From assembly GCA_030762935.1 (NCBI GenBank), contig CM060900.1, positions 111,876,620 through 111,940,619 of the forward strand: 64,000 nucleotides of DNA. Reading direction: 5' to 3'. The notes beneath the pieces were generated by a model, which searched no databases, had not been told where the DNA came from, and saw nothing but the letters and a program-made list of their open reading frames with translations. This document shows, piece by piece, positions 52,781-63,589 of this stretch (its first letter is position 1; the number at the start of each line of letters is the position of its first letter). Made by a program: the position numbers and the translations under genes. The DNA is from Hymenopus coronatus (taxonomy: Eukaryota; Arthropoda; Insecta; Mantodea; Hymenopodidae).

Positions 52781-53057
52781 ATTTATGGACGTTCTTTAAC
52801 TGCTGTGGTTATCAGCGTCGCCTTCAATATTGGGTGTGAATAAACCGCAAAATTTTGCTTAGGGATATGAGGCCTGTGGTTCTTTTACGTGCGTGAATTG
52901 TCTAAACGGGACCAACGGCTTTACTTCCCTTCCAGACGAAGACATTATAAGGATTTTTACGCCACAAAAAACTCCATCGTCCTCCGCTAGACTGGAATCC
53001 GCGACTTTATTGGGAACCAGAGGCCAGCCTGTTACCCTTAGACCACGGAGGACGACA
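52781..53057 (-). repeat. SINE-1
   Basis: Reverse copy from ATTTATGGACGTTCTTTAAC to CCACGGAGGACGAC. More diverged than the others; ACGGCACGTAA is altered to ACGTGCGTGAA. Confidence 0.8.
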
Positions 53058-53059
53058 TA

Positions 53060-53400
53060 GTAGCAGTGACAGCTGCAAGAATCGTTCTTGAACCGTCTCA
53101 CATAACAAGATATACTTCAAATATATAAAACCCTTTAAGTAATGACTGCACTGATTTTATAAATAACCAAAAGGGTAGCTATTTGCTGATTTAGTTAAGC
53201 GTTGGTAGGTAACGGAGTGAGGAGTCTACGAAAACGGAGGAAGTGGCGTTTGGTCTAGGTTTATATTTAGAGGAAATCGAATAATCACAACTAGCACACG
53301 CAACAGAGGACATCATCGTTGTTTGTACCAAAATCTGTCTTAGATTAATAGGCTTGATATTTAAAGGCTTGAAAGTATTAATTAAACAATTTGCTTTCCT
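53060..53400. other. Spacer without recognised feature
   Basis: No repeat or coding signal. Confidence 0.3.
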
Positions 53401-53404
53401 AAAA

Positions 53405-53900
53405 ATGGCATTAATATGGCGTTTCGTTTGGGACTGGCATTCGGGAGATCGTGGGATAATTTCCCCGCGGCCGACCTCTTTGACCCATGGGTTTTTCGGG
53501 TGTTTTTACGGGATCACCAGGCGAATGCGGGAAAGGATTCTTCATTTGACCTAAACTTCCTTTCATCCCAACTGGTCTCTTTCAGGGTTGTTAGTGTCGA
53601 CGAGGGCTGCAGCCGGGGCGCCATTTCGTGTAGGTGACTGTGCTCTAGAAATACAGTCTGGGCGGCAGGATGGCCTTAGTGGTTGTCTGCGGACTGAGGT
53701 GGTTTAATCGGGCCTGACGGTGAGCTCCTGGCGCTCTCTACTTCGAGACGAAGAACTGCTTTTGGACCCTCCAGGACGATCCTTTCTCTGTCCGGACGTC
53801 GGCCGCCTTCTGAATTTACACTCTTCTCATCCTTCCTCCAGGAATCTGACATACATTAAGCCCACGACTGCAGTGTGGAATCACCTCAGTAACGCGCGCG
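53405..53900 (+). repeat. Long GC-rich SINE, SINE-5
   Basis: Forward: CTGGCATTCGGGAGATCG (head), a body with CTTTCAGGGTTGTTAGTGTC, CTCCTGGCGCTCTCTACTT, CGAGACGAAGAACTGCTTTT, GTCGGCCGCCTTCTGAATTT and CTGACATACATTAAGCCC. The same order as the reverse element at 31.3-31.8 kb. A short (CG/CA)n tract follows it. Frames within are shadows. Confidence 0.7.
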
Positions 53901-53914
53901 CGCACTCACACACA

Positions 53915-54460
53915 CCTAATATTTTCCCAATTCTGTCAGAGATAATAGAACTATTAATTTCAACTAATGGAATGCGACGCATGTCTGACCTGCCTCGTAT
54001 AAACCACGCACCCATGACTAAACAGTTGAGGTCATAGTTAAATTTCAACACTATATTATGTATGCCGTCATTCCGTGAATGCAAATACTTGCTTTTATAT
54101 AAATTCATACAATTCTTGTGTCTTCCTTTTTTTTCCTTCCTCCAGCGCATATAGTCCAATTAGAGTTATTGTCCTCCTATGTTGCATCTGGCTATTATCA
54201 TTCAGAATAAAACTATATAATTTATTTTTGCATTTCCTGCCAATTAGAATTGCTATTCCGTTGCTAGTTCTTTCACTTTGTGACTTCCATTTTACATCAT
54301 TACATAATTGTGCACATCTTTTGTTCCTCTGCTCTTTAATCTTTTTCTCTGATCTTACAGCCATATTATTTTAGACTTAAATTAATTTGCCATCTCTTTC
54401 TCTTTATTTTCCTTGCATTCCATACTCCCGGATTTATTGTGTTCTTAACACTAGCTCATT
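53915..54460. other. AT-rich spacer
   Basis: Opposed frames of about 90-105 codons, low complexity on one strand and without motifs on the other. No feature supported. Confidence 0.35.
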
Positions 54461-54462
54461 TT

Positions 54463-55590
54463 CCTTTTTACTTTCTCTACATGTATTGTGTACATAGTAG
54501 GCAGAGAAGGTATTATATGGCACCCAAAAATTTGATCTCGAGATTTCAACGGAAATATTGTTTTGAGGTCTCCTGAACCCGAGAAAAAGCATTTAAAAGC
54601 AAAGCTACGTGGATGTATCTATGAACAGCATTGCTCAAAAGCTAAAAATGGGTTATAAATCAAATTTTATATTTAAGTTTATCTTCCAAAGATGCAAAAC
54701 GAACGTTTATAAGGAAACCCCCCCAAATATCCTTTACATGTGAGATTTTTAGAAAACTGATTTTTCTCAAAAATGTCTAACGATTTTGATTTAAATGTAT
54801 ATGTTTAAGACATTTTCATGGAAAATGAAATCTACATCTTGAGTTTTCCAGGGATAGTCTCAGAAGATCTGTTCTTTCTGGATGACTTTTGTATAGCTGG
54901 TAAATCGTAATAGATACACAAAAACTTACTAGACAAAAATGTAGATCTCGTTAAAACAAAATGTATGTAGATGACTTCACGGAATAGCAACACAGTTACA
55001 TTGGAATCAGAGAAACCCAAGCTTTCGACCTTCTTGACTGTGGTTTTCGTCAGCGAACTGGCAGAACTGGCAGAACTGGCTTAAATAACGAATATTTATA
55101 GCTTGTTTTGCCAGTTTCCTGACAAAGGTCACAGAGTCAAGATGGTCGAAGGCTTGGATTTCTCTGATTCCAATCCAGCTCGGTTGCTAACCCGTGAAGT
55201 CAGCTGCAATAATCAACACCGAGAAAACTTCAAAATTTTAAATACCTACAAGTTATACACATTTTTTGTAGGTTTAACTATTTCCGAAATATTCCTGCTA
55301 TTTGTTTCAATTTTAAAATGGTTAAACTTTCTCATACTGGATGCTCTCATTCTTTTTATTTCTCTTATGTGTTATGCTTGCCATGCAAAAAGAACCGAAT
55401 TTCAAATGTACCACATAGCGACTAGCATTTAAAAGTTTTAACATTCTCCTTAACCTAGTCTATTCCACTTCTGGGAAGCAAGCAATAAGACTATTTCTCT
55501 AATGTTTATCTCGATTAGCTTGGTAAGAACAGTTGCTTTAAAAACTGGTAAAGAAAGTCATGTGAATGGGGCACATCAGATTTTTTCTTC
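54463..55590 (-). repeat. Family A repeat split by an inverted-repeat element
   Basis: Reverse copy. The palindromic end is TTACTTTCTCTACATGTATT at 54,470, and GTCATGTGAATGGGGCACAT at 55,556 is the other end. Family A sequence stops after ATCTCGTTAAAACAAAATG (54,960) and resumes at about 55,215 with AAATACCTACAAGTTATACA. Confidence 0.8.
54968..55208. mobile_element. Inverted-repeat element with hammerhead-like core in each arm
   Basis: Two arms of about 95 bp in inverted orientation share (T/C)AG(A/C)TGACTTCACGG at the outer edge, ATTGGAATCAGAGAAA(C/T)CC, TTTCGACC and GTCAG...AACTGGCA at the inner edge. The centre carries GAACTGGCA repeated three times (about 55,054-55,080). In the left arm, minus strand, CTGACGA (55,047-55,053) and GAAA (55,023-55,026) are intact. 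In the right arm the equivalents are CTGACAA and GAAG. A solo arm lies at 6.17-6.30 kb. No protein is encoded. Confidence 0.65.
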
Positions 55591-55594
55591 CATG

Positions 55595-56305
55595 GTCGTT
55601 ACCGTCATATCCATCCGGCTTAGCTTCCTGAGAACTGTCTGTATTAAAGATGTCGTCATAGAAGGTTACGAGCCTGTTGATGGGTTAGTACTCATAGTGC
55701 TACCATCTTAATGCATCCGAACCTGTATCCCCGTTTATCACCCCAACGGGAAGGGTGCCGTTCCGAAGGTCCTCCTCAGTTATCACTGAGGTCTTTGCCA
55801 TAACCGTTCATATATTTAAAGGCATTTTAGATCCTCTGGACTTTATTACTCTCAGATAACGTCATTTCACACGATAAATAGTTTCAGTGCAAATGAGAAC
55901 CTTAACTTGAGGTTTTAATCTGATTACTTTCTTGGTACAGCTTCTGATACATCTATTTCGTTACGACTTGAAGCCTTCCTAACCACTCTCCTGCCTTCAA
56001 TTAAGCCGTTGTCAGGGAAGTGGACCTGCCTAATCCAGCAGCCATGCGGTAGGCTGATTGCAGTTTTATAGTTCACGCATTCGTTCTTGAACAATGACAA
56101 TGATTCAGAGAAACAGATAGAGAGCCGCGATCTTTCTCTCCCGTATGTTCAACGAACTTATTCTTCGCGTTATTTGATGCAATGCGCATTGTGGATTGTC
56201 TGTCTCTGAGAGGTGCAGTACCGTCGTACAGATATAAATGTGCTTTTATACGTGTTAATTTTAATGAAAATATGTGTGCTACAGGCTCCAGCGATAATGG
56301 AAATG
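55595..56305. other. Unassigned sequence
   Basis: CCTCAGTTATCACTGAGG near 55,776 is a small perfect hairpin. The 55.6-55.8 kb part is less AT-rich and could be a retroelement 3' end, but no protein similarity is visible. Confidence 0.3.
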
Positions 56306-56312
56306 GAGTTTT

Positions 56313-56592
56313 ACTTATGGACGCTCTTTAACTACTGTGGCTTTTAGCGCCCCATTCTATACTGGGAGTGAAAGACCGCTTAATGTTGCTCAGAAGCCTC
56401 TTTATCAGGCTTGAGGTTTTTTTTTGTTTTTTTTGTGTGCTGTAAATTTACGGCACGGATCCAATGGTTTTACTTTCCTTCCGAAGGAAACCATGCTAAA
56501 AATGTTTACGCCCAAAAAAATCCATCGTCCTCCGCCGGGTTTGAAATCGCGACTTTGGGCATGGTAACCACTACGCCATGGAGGGCGATGCT
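56313..56592 (-). repeat. SINE-1
   Basis: Reverse copy from TTATGGACGCTCTTTAACTA to GCCATGGAGGGCGATG. A T-rich expansion interrupts the ACGTAAAAGAACCTCAAG block at about 56,418-56,440. Confidence 0.85.
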
Positions 56593-56594
56593 CC

Positions 56595-58135
56595 AGCGGT
56601 GTGAAGTCATACAAACTGACAGACCTGGATAGGTATTTGCTGTGCAATAAGTGGTTTCAGAAAAATTGTCCAGGATTTACGACAGACCGAAAGATAGTTT
56701 GTGCTACACTTGCAGGAAGATTTAAGTGGACACAGAAATGCTTTTTTTTTTTTTTTTTTTTTTTATCGATTTTGGTAAAAGATGTCGCTCTTTGGAATTT
56801 TGGTGCAAAAAATACACCGTACTTTAAAGTATATATTTGCAACGTTTTATTCTTCTATAACGGATGTAACAAATGTTTTTGAAAGTCATTTCAAAGCGTT
56901 ACGTTGGTCAAATTACTCTGAAATTACTCTGTATGTCAAACTCTAAAGCCATTTTGTTTTCCGAGGTTCAAATTCCTTGTTATTTTCCCATATTCAAAAT
57001 CTATCCTATTCCACAAAAAATATAGCTAGAAGTCTGAAAATATTAACAAAATACTGAAGAATATGCTTAATAAAATGTCTGATTAGAACTTCGCTATCAT
57101 AGATTGATTTAAACAATTATGCATTTTTTTTTTCAATTTCTTCTACTTGGTGATGTAAAAAATATACTATCTATTTAAGGAAAGATTCAATTGGGCAGTT
57201 ACCTACAAAGAGATAAAGAAATGTAATTTTAAAATATACTCCATTTAGTTTAATATGTAAAGAGGAAGATAGATTTGATTTCTTCTAATAAAATACAATA
57301 AATCAATTAATATATCCAGAATGAAAATACATATTTGAATGGAAATTGGTATGAGGAATTCTTTTGATATTAACAATGTTTGTACAAAACATTAAAGTTA
57401 AGCTTTAATATTTAGAAAATCACTTTTATCACTTCGGTGTCTCCTTAAGTATGCATTTTTGGAAGACAAACAAATAACTAAAACATTTTGGAAATAAAGT
57501 TGAAATTTATTTCAATAAAATATGTAGAAATTCGTTTTAGAATAACTACAGAAAAATTACCAAGGTATTACTGCAAAGTTAACTGAGTTGTACAAATTAT
57601 TATAATTTACAAAACGTTTCGAATTTTGATTTACAATGAATATTTTGGTTTACAAGAAATTAAGTGTATGTATCATGTACATATAGTTGTTTTTTTCTTA
57701 AAGAAATGGAAATTTCAGTTCATTTATTCAAAAGAAAGAAAACCACTGAAACAGCGAAATTACCTTATCTTGCCCTACTTAAATATTTTGGAAAACATTG
57801 TTTTTCGAAATTTGCATCTCTACTATATGCTGGTTTTTGTATACTGCTGCTTTCTGCAGCAGTCAGCATTTAGGATCCGATGTCATGTGTGTACTCGCGG
57901 GAATATGGCGTATAGCGAAGATATATTTACTTTGTGAAAGCTTCAGTGCTATGACCGGGCGATATGTGCCTGCGTTATGTGTGCGGCTCGCATTTGAGAT
58001 GTTCCGGATTTGATTCCCATCAAACTTGTTATTCTAACAATTGATTCTCTTCGTGGTTTCCACATGGTCGGTAGGCGAATGCTGTGGTTGTTGTTCTTCT
58101 ACTTCTACGAACTACCTCTCCTTCATTTCTTCTCC
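56595..58135. other. AT-rich stretch without recognised gene
   Basis: A poly(T) run lies at about 56,743-56,764. Near 57,970-58,010 TGTGCGGCTCGCATTTGAG and CCGGATTTGATTCCCATC suggest an isolated SINE head remnant. Nothing else supported. Confidence 0.4.
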
Positions 58136-58137
58136 AG

Positions 58138-58343
58138 AGCTGCGACGTGGCTGGATGGTTAGACCGCTCGCCTCCCACCAAGGTGGCTCGGATTCGATCC
58201 CACAGGACCACATATGGATTTGTGGTGGACAAAGCGCCGCAGGGTTACCCCTACCATCGCATTCCATCTTAATTCCATATAGCATCAGTGTCATCACCTG
58301 CGGTGTCATAGTAGTAAAAGCGGGCGTTAACACTATTGAAAAA
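58138..58343 (+). repeat. tRNA-derived SINE, SINE-3
   Basis: CTGGATGGTTAGACCGCTC (A box), GCTCGGATTCGATCCCAC (B box), GATTTGTGGTGGACAAAGC, CCTACCATCGCATTCCATCT and TCATCACCTGCGGTGTCATA. Its 3' end meets the 5' end of the next family A copy exactly at about 58,344. Confidence 0.85.
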
Positions 58344-59027
58344 ATCTGATGTGTACCATTCACATGACTTTCTCCATATCCCTGCAACAAATAATTCTTA
58401 AAAAGCTTATACTTCTATTTACTTTATGCTAATCAGAAAAAATTAGCAGAAATAGTCTTATTACTCGCTTCCTTGTAAGTAGAAGCGAAATAAGGGACAC
58501 CCGTAGGTTAAAGTGATAGTCAAAAGCTGGTTGCTATGTCAATGAAGTTCCTTTGTTTATATGGATAGGAGTTGAAAGTTCCTGTATGAGAAAAGTATGC
58601 GTTTTTCATAGCAGAAACCAAAAATAAGGAATGTCACAAAATATAACATAAATTGTGTGTTTTAAAGTGCTCTACATTTTTTGTGTAGTAAGTTTTTGTC
58701 CATCTTTTACGGTTTAGCAGTCATTCAAAATTTAGTAAAATTCATCCTGAATAAACTACTTTTCAGAGGCTATTTCCAGAAAATTCAAGATATACATTTC
58801 ATTTGTCAGGTAAATGTGTTTAATATCCGAAATTTTAATCAAAGCCGTTAGAGCCATTTTTGAGAAAATCAAAATTTTCGGAAAAAGTTCCATGTAAAGG
58901 GTAGTTGGGAGTGGGGGGATTTTTCTCAAAATCTTCGTGTCGCATCCCTGGAAGATACTAAACTTAAATACCAAGTTTGGTATTTTACCAAATTTTCGTT
59001 TTTGAGTTATCGTGTTCACAGACACAC

Positions 59028-59072
<45 letters not shown>

Positions 59073-59210
59073 CCTTTTTGTGAAAATGCTTTTTTTGGAT
59101 ATTGGGGGCCCTAAAACATATATTTCCGGTGAAATCTCGGTATCGAATTTTTGGTGGAGTGCAATACTTTCTCTATACACTATGTACATAGTGCGTATGG
59201 AGAAAGTAAA
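58344..59210 (+). repeat. Family A repeat, complete reference copy, with (CA)n
   Basis: The best forward copy (about 870 bp). It runs AATCTGATGTGTACCATTCA (5' end), ACTTTCTCCATATCCC, CTTCCTTGTAAGTAGAAGCG, AGTAAGTTTTTGTCCATC, AGAGGCTATTTCCAGAAAAT, AAAGGGTAGTTGGGAGTGGG, ATACCAAGTTTGGTATTTTA, then a (CA)n tract (59,031-59,069), CGGTATCGAATTTTTGG, and the palindromic end ACACTATGTACATAGTGCGT followed by ATGGAGAAAGTAAA. No protein-like frame. Confidence 0.92.
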
Positions 59211-59247
59211 AATGATTCTCTCCGTCACTACCTGTTACCCGTTTCAG

Positions 59248-59301
59248 GTAGACGGACCAGACAACGGCGTTCAGTGTGTTGCGACAGATTGTTCGCTTTG
59301 G
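59248..59301 (+). CDS. Candidate 54-nt internal exon (unrecognised)
   Basis: A 54-nt segment is bounded by a strong 3' splice site (pyrimidine-rich ACCCGTTTCAG, last G at 59,247) and a consensus 5' splice site (GTAAGT at 59,302). It is open in frame as 18 codons (VDGPDNGVQCVATDCSLW) and more GC-rich than the adjacent family A repeat. A further TCGTTTTCAG acceptor occurs at about 59,487. This could be a small exon of a gene spanning the region or a chance arrangement. Confidence 0.25.
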
Positions 59302-59309
59302 GTAAGTTT

Positions 59310-60155
59310 CTACCTGGCGTTTGATTGGTTTGATAAGTTCCTTCCTGGGCGCGCTTCTCGACACCAAGAGGGCACGGGGTTAAGATGTGACTATCCGACA
59401 CCAAGTTGTGCTGCGCGCCTTTTCTGGCGCACGTGGTATTCTGAATCTGTTCGTCCTTTTAAAACTCATCTCATACCTCGTTTTCAGTGATCTCGTTAGA
59501 AGCAAAAAGTGCCTTTGCGACGTGCTTTCGGTGCTGTGCTCCGATTTCTGGCATCCTCTAGATACTCATGCTCTGTAATTTTAAGGTTTCATTAGAAAAA
59601 ATCTACAAATCATATAGTTGCTTTTTATGCATATGCTGTTATCCCGCATATGTGTACATATGGTACATCGCTCTCAGTGAAGTTTTTCTAAAATTCAGTC
59701 AAATCAAGGAACGTGAAGCTAGTTGTATTATAAAAGTTGTTCCTTTTAATTCCAAAACAGATATTGTTCCATAAAATATTTTAACACATAAGTACCTTTT
59801 CTGCAACAGAAGTAGCAATGCGACCAGCTCCAAACGAAGATGCTCTAGCAAGATGCTCTAACGATTTCAACTTAAGGCTATGGACCAAACCTGACGCAGG
59901 CCTTACCTGCCTTGGCCACTAATAACCTCGCGTCTAGGGAATAGATGAGATACTCAGGAAGTAAGCGGGACCCAAATATTCCGCCAGAGCCAGAGAGAAA
60001 ACTTACCATAACGCAAACTCCACCGTTCTATCGCAACACACCAACCGCCATCACTTGGTCTACAACTCTGAAATGGATGAGGTAAAACAATAAAATAATA
60101 AATGGACAGGAAATTCCTAATCAAGGGGGTACTACAAAAGAAGCCGAGAGCAGAA
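59310..60155. other. Unassigned sequence
   Basis: 59.31-59.58 kb is less AT-rich, and the rest is AT-rich. No repeat landmark. Confidence 0.3.
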
Positions 60156-60159
60156 TTTC

Positions 60160-60235
60160 CGTCTCGGTGGGAATCGAACCCGGGATCTCCCAAATACGAT
60201 TGATTGTGATCAATAAAATCAGTTACAATAACTTC
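60160..60235 (-). repeat. tRNA-like SINE head fragment
   Basis: Minus: GGGAGATCCCGGGTTCGATT (B box) followed by CCCACCGAGACGGAAATTC. The head upstream is degenerate. Confidence 0.45.
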
Positions 60236-60239
60236 TAGG

Positions 60240-60560
60240 CTGGACAAGTAAACCCAAAGCTTGCCCTGCAACCGAATTAATTGCTTCAGTGGACAACACA
60301 GATATTTCATTGGAATTCTAATTTAATGGATTCCGGTCTCATGGATAGTGGAGTCATTCTGGTTAAAGGGAGCGACAACATGTGGCGAGAGATTTAATTA
60401 TACTGGTAACACAGTAATTAAGATTTCTTCTATTTGTTCCAGTAAGCACATTAACTGAGGGAAGCATATAATGTAAATTTGCACCTATGAAATGTACTAA
60501 TAGCCCATGAAGACAGCAGTTTACGAATCGTTGCCTATTGTGATATCTCTATGCCATTTC
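60240..60560. other. Spacer without recognised feature
   Basis: No repeat or gene recognised before the tandem array. Confidence 0.3.
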
Positions 60561-60562
60561 CT

Positions 60563-61456
60563 TTTTATTTTCTCTACATGTACTATGTACTTAGTGCACA
60601 CAGAAAATATCGTATGCCACTCAAAAATTCAATGTCGATATTTGACTTAAATACATGTTTTGAGGTACCTTGAGCAAACAACTTTTTTAGAAAAAGGTCA
60701 GTGTCTGTCTGTGTGTATGCCTGTGGATAGCATACCTCATAAACTAAAAGATCGTTAAATACCAAACTTGGTATTTAAGTTTGGTACCTTCCAAGAATGC
60801 GACACGAATATTTTCAAGAAAATTCCCCCACTCCAAAGTACCCTTTACTGGAAACATTTTTTGAAAATGTTGTTTTTCCCAAAAATGGCTCTAACCATTT
60901 TGATTAAAATACAGAACATTAAAGCTATTTACATTACAAACAAAATGTGTATCTTGAAATGTATGGGACTAACTTCTGAAAACCTGTTCATTCTGGATGA
61001 ATTTTGCATAACTGGTAAACCGTAGGAGATAGACAAAAACTAACTGTACAAAAAATGTGGATCTCCTTAAAAGACTCAAATAGTCACATACATTTTTGTT
61101 GCAGAGTTGTCCCTTTCCAAGAAGTTCCTTATTATTGTTTTCAATTTTAAACTACGCATCTTCTTAAACTTTGTCACCTTTCGTTTTATTTCTCTTTTGT
61201 TTTTCTGGAAAGCAAACCGAACTTCAATTGTTCATATATCGACTGGCTCTTAAAAGATTTGACTATCGCTTTAACCTGGTGTTTCCCTTATTTCGCCTCT
61301 GCTTTTAAAGAGCTAAGTATTAAGATTAATTCTGTTAATGTTTATCTCATTTAGCATGATGTAGAAAGAAGAATAATCTTTTGTAGGAATAGTTCTTTTG
61401 CAGAACAGGCAGAGAAAGTCATGTGCATGCAACACATAAGATATATATTTTTTTTT
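60563..61456 (-). repeat. Family A tandem array, unit 1
   Basis: Reverse unit of about 890 bp. TTTTCTCTACATGTACTATG is at its left, GAGAAAGTCATGTGCATGC at its right, then a T-rich joint into the next unit at 61,457. Confidence 0.88.
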
Positions 61457-62067
61457 ACTTTCTCTACACGTACTATGTACATCGTGTATAGGGAATGTAT
61501 TGCAAATACCAAATACTAAACTTGTTATTTATGTTTAATATCTTCCAAGGATTCAACACGAGATTATATAAAAACATTGTGTTTAAAACACCCTAAATTA
61601 AAGATATTTACATCACAAATAAAATATAGATTTTGAATTTTTTGGGAATAGCTTCTGAAGACCTCTTTATTCTGGATGAGATTTGCAGAATTTTGCACAA
61701 CGATTAAACGACAAGAGATAGACCAAAGCTTACTTACACAAAAATGAAGATCTCATTAAAACGTTTTCCTTAGACAGTTGGCCGTTTCAATTTTAAACTC
61801 ACCTTACTTTTCTCAAACGGGACCATGCAAAGCGCAACGAACCTCATTTTTTTCATATAACGACCAACTTTAAAAGCTTTGATTATCGCTTTAGCCTAAT
61901 GTATCCCCCCTATTTCCCTTCTACTAACAGGGAGGCAAGCAGTGAAACCAATTCTGCTAATGCCTATCTCAATTAGCATGCTGCAGATAAAAGAATAAAC
62001 TTGTAAGAATAGTTTGTATATAGAACAGCTAAAGAAAGCTATGTGAATGACACGCATTAGATTTTTT
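61457..62067 (-). repeat. Family A tandem array, unit 2 (deleted)
   Basis: Starts ACTTTCTCTACACGTACTAT. About 280 bp from the palindrome-proximal half is missing: it jumps from GTATAGGGAATGTATTGCAA straight to ACCAAATACTAAACTTGTT. Ends AAGCTATGTGAATGACACGC. Confidence 0.88.
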
Positions 62068-62940
62068 ACTTTCTCTACACGTACAATGTACATATTATAT
62101 GGAGAAAGTATTGTATTTCACCCAAAAATTCGATATCAACATTTTACCGGAAATATAGGTTTTGAGGTTCTATTAATCAGAAAAGCATTTTTAGAAAAAG
62201 GTCCGTGTATGAGCTCGTAAGCGCTTGACTGTGGGCGGTATAGTTTAAAAACGAAAACGCCATTGAATACCAATTTTGATATTTATGTTTAGTATCTTGC
62301 AAGGATGCGACACGGGGATATTTAAGAAAATCCCCCCACCTCAAATACCGTTTACATGGAAAAAAATGTCCGATAATTTTCATTTTGTTAAAAATGACTA
62401 ACGATTTTGATTAAGATATCCCATATTAAGGATATTTAAATAATACAATAATAAATAAAATATATGTTTTGAATAAATAAAATGTATGTTTTCAATTTTC
62501 TGGGAATAGCCTCACAATACTGCTTTATTGTGGAATAATTTTTTGAATTTTGCATAAAAGACATAGACAAAAACTTAGTACACAAGGAATAAAAACTTGT
62601 TAAAGCACATAATTTAAGACATATACATTTTTTTATTGCTAGAGCTAACCTTTCAGAGGTATTCTTGTTATTAGTTTCAGCTTTATAATTTTCTAATACG
62701 GGAACTTGTAAACTATTGACCATACAAACATAGGAATTTCAATCGCATAGCAATAAACTTTTATAGGCTTTAGCCTATGGTACTCCCTTATTTCCCCTCT
62801 ACTTACAAGGAAGAAAATAAGACCATTTATATTGATTAGCATGAAGTACATAGACAGAAGAATAAGCTTTATAAGAATGATTTGTCAGAGAATTAGGTGA
62901 GCGGATCGCATCAGACTTTGTTATTTATATATTTATTTTT
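62068..62940 (-). repeat. Family A tandem array, unit 3
   Basis: Starts ACTTTCTCTACACGTACAAT immediately after the AGATTTTTT end of unit 2. Nearly full length, ending GAGCGGATCGCATCAGACTT plus a short AT-rich joint. Confidence 0.88.
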
Positions 62941-63535
62941 ACTTTCTCTACACGTGCTATGCATATAGTGTATGAAGAAGTTATTATATTTCACCCAAAA
63001 GTCAAAGTTTATAATTAACAAAATATGTGTTTTGAGGTCCACTAATTAAAAAATTAGAAAAAGGTCCCTGTGTGTGTTAAATACCAAACTTGGTGTTTTT
63101 GCTTAGTATCTTCCAAGGATGTGACACGATGACGTTGAAAAAAATCCCCCCACCCACAACCACTCTTTACATAGAACACTTATCGATTTTTCTTATTTTC
63201 TCAAAAACGATTAAATGATTTTGATTAAAATACCGTATGCTTAAGAGATTTTCAAAAGAAACGAAATGTATAACTTGAATTATATAGGGACAGTCTCTGA
63301 AGACATTTTGGATGATTGTGTAATACTGGTAAACTGTACGAGACGGACAAAAAATTACCATAAAAAAGCACGGACTATGTACAATATAGAGCACGGAAAC
63401 GTGCTCATACGAGGAACAGCTGTTTAGGTTGGTAGCTGAATGCCTATCTCGATTAGTATAGCGCAGAAAGAAGAGTAATCTTTCGCATAAGAATAGTTTT
63501 CTTTTGTAGAATAGCTAGAGAAAATCATTTTTTCA
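62941..63535 (-). repeat. Family A tandem array, unit 4 (deleted)
   Basis: Starts ACTTTCTCTACACGTGCTAT. It keeps the palindrome-proximal half, then jumps near 63,400 to the distal block (TGCCTATCTCGATTAGTATA) and ends AGCTAGAGAAAATCATTTTT. Confidence 0.85.
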
Positions 63536-63589
63536 ATCATGCTGTGTGTTGGCTGAAGACAGAAAGCTACAGTCAGACTGAAAAATACC

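Noticed and set aside
59002..59228. Frames rich in Cys-Val or Thr-His repeats
   Set aside because: They translate a (CA)n microsatellite inside family A.
60563..63535. CRISPR-like array
   Set aside because: Repeats are 0.6-0.9 kb units of a dispersed eukaryotic element, not short repeats with spacers.
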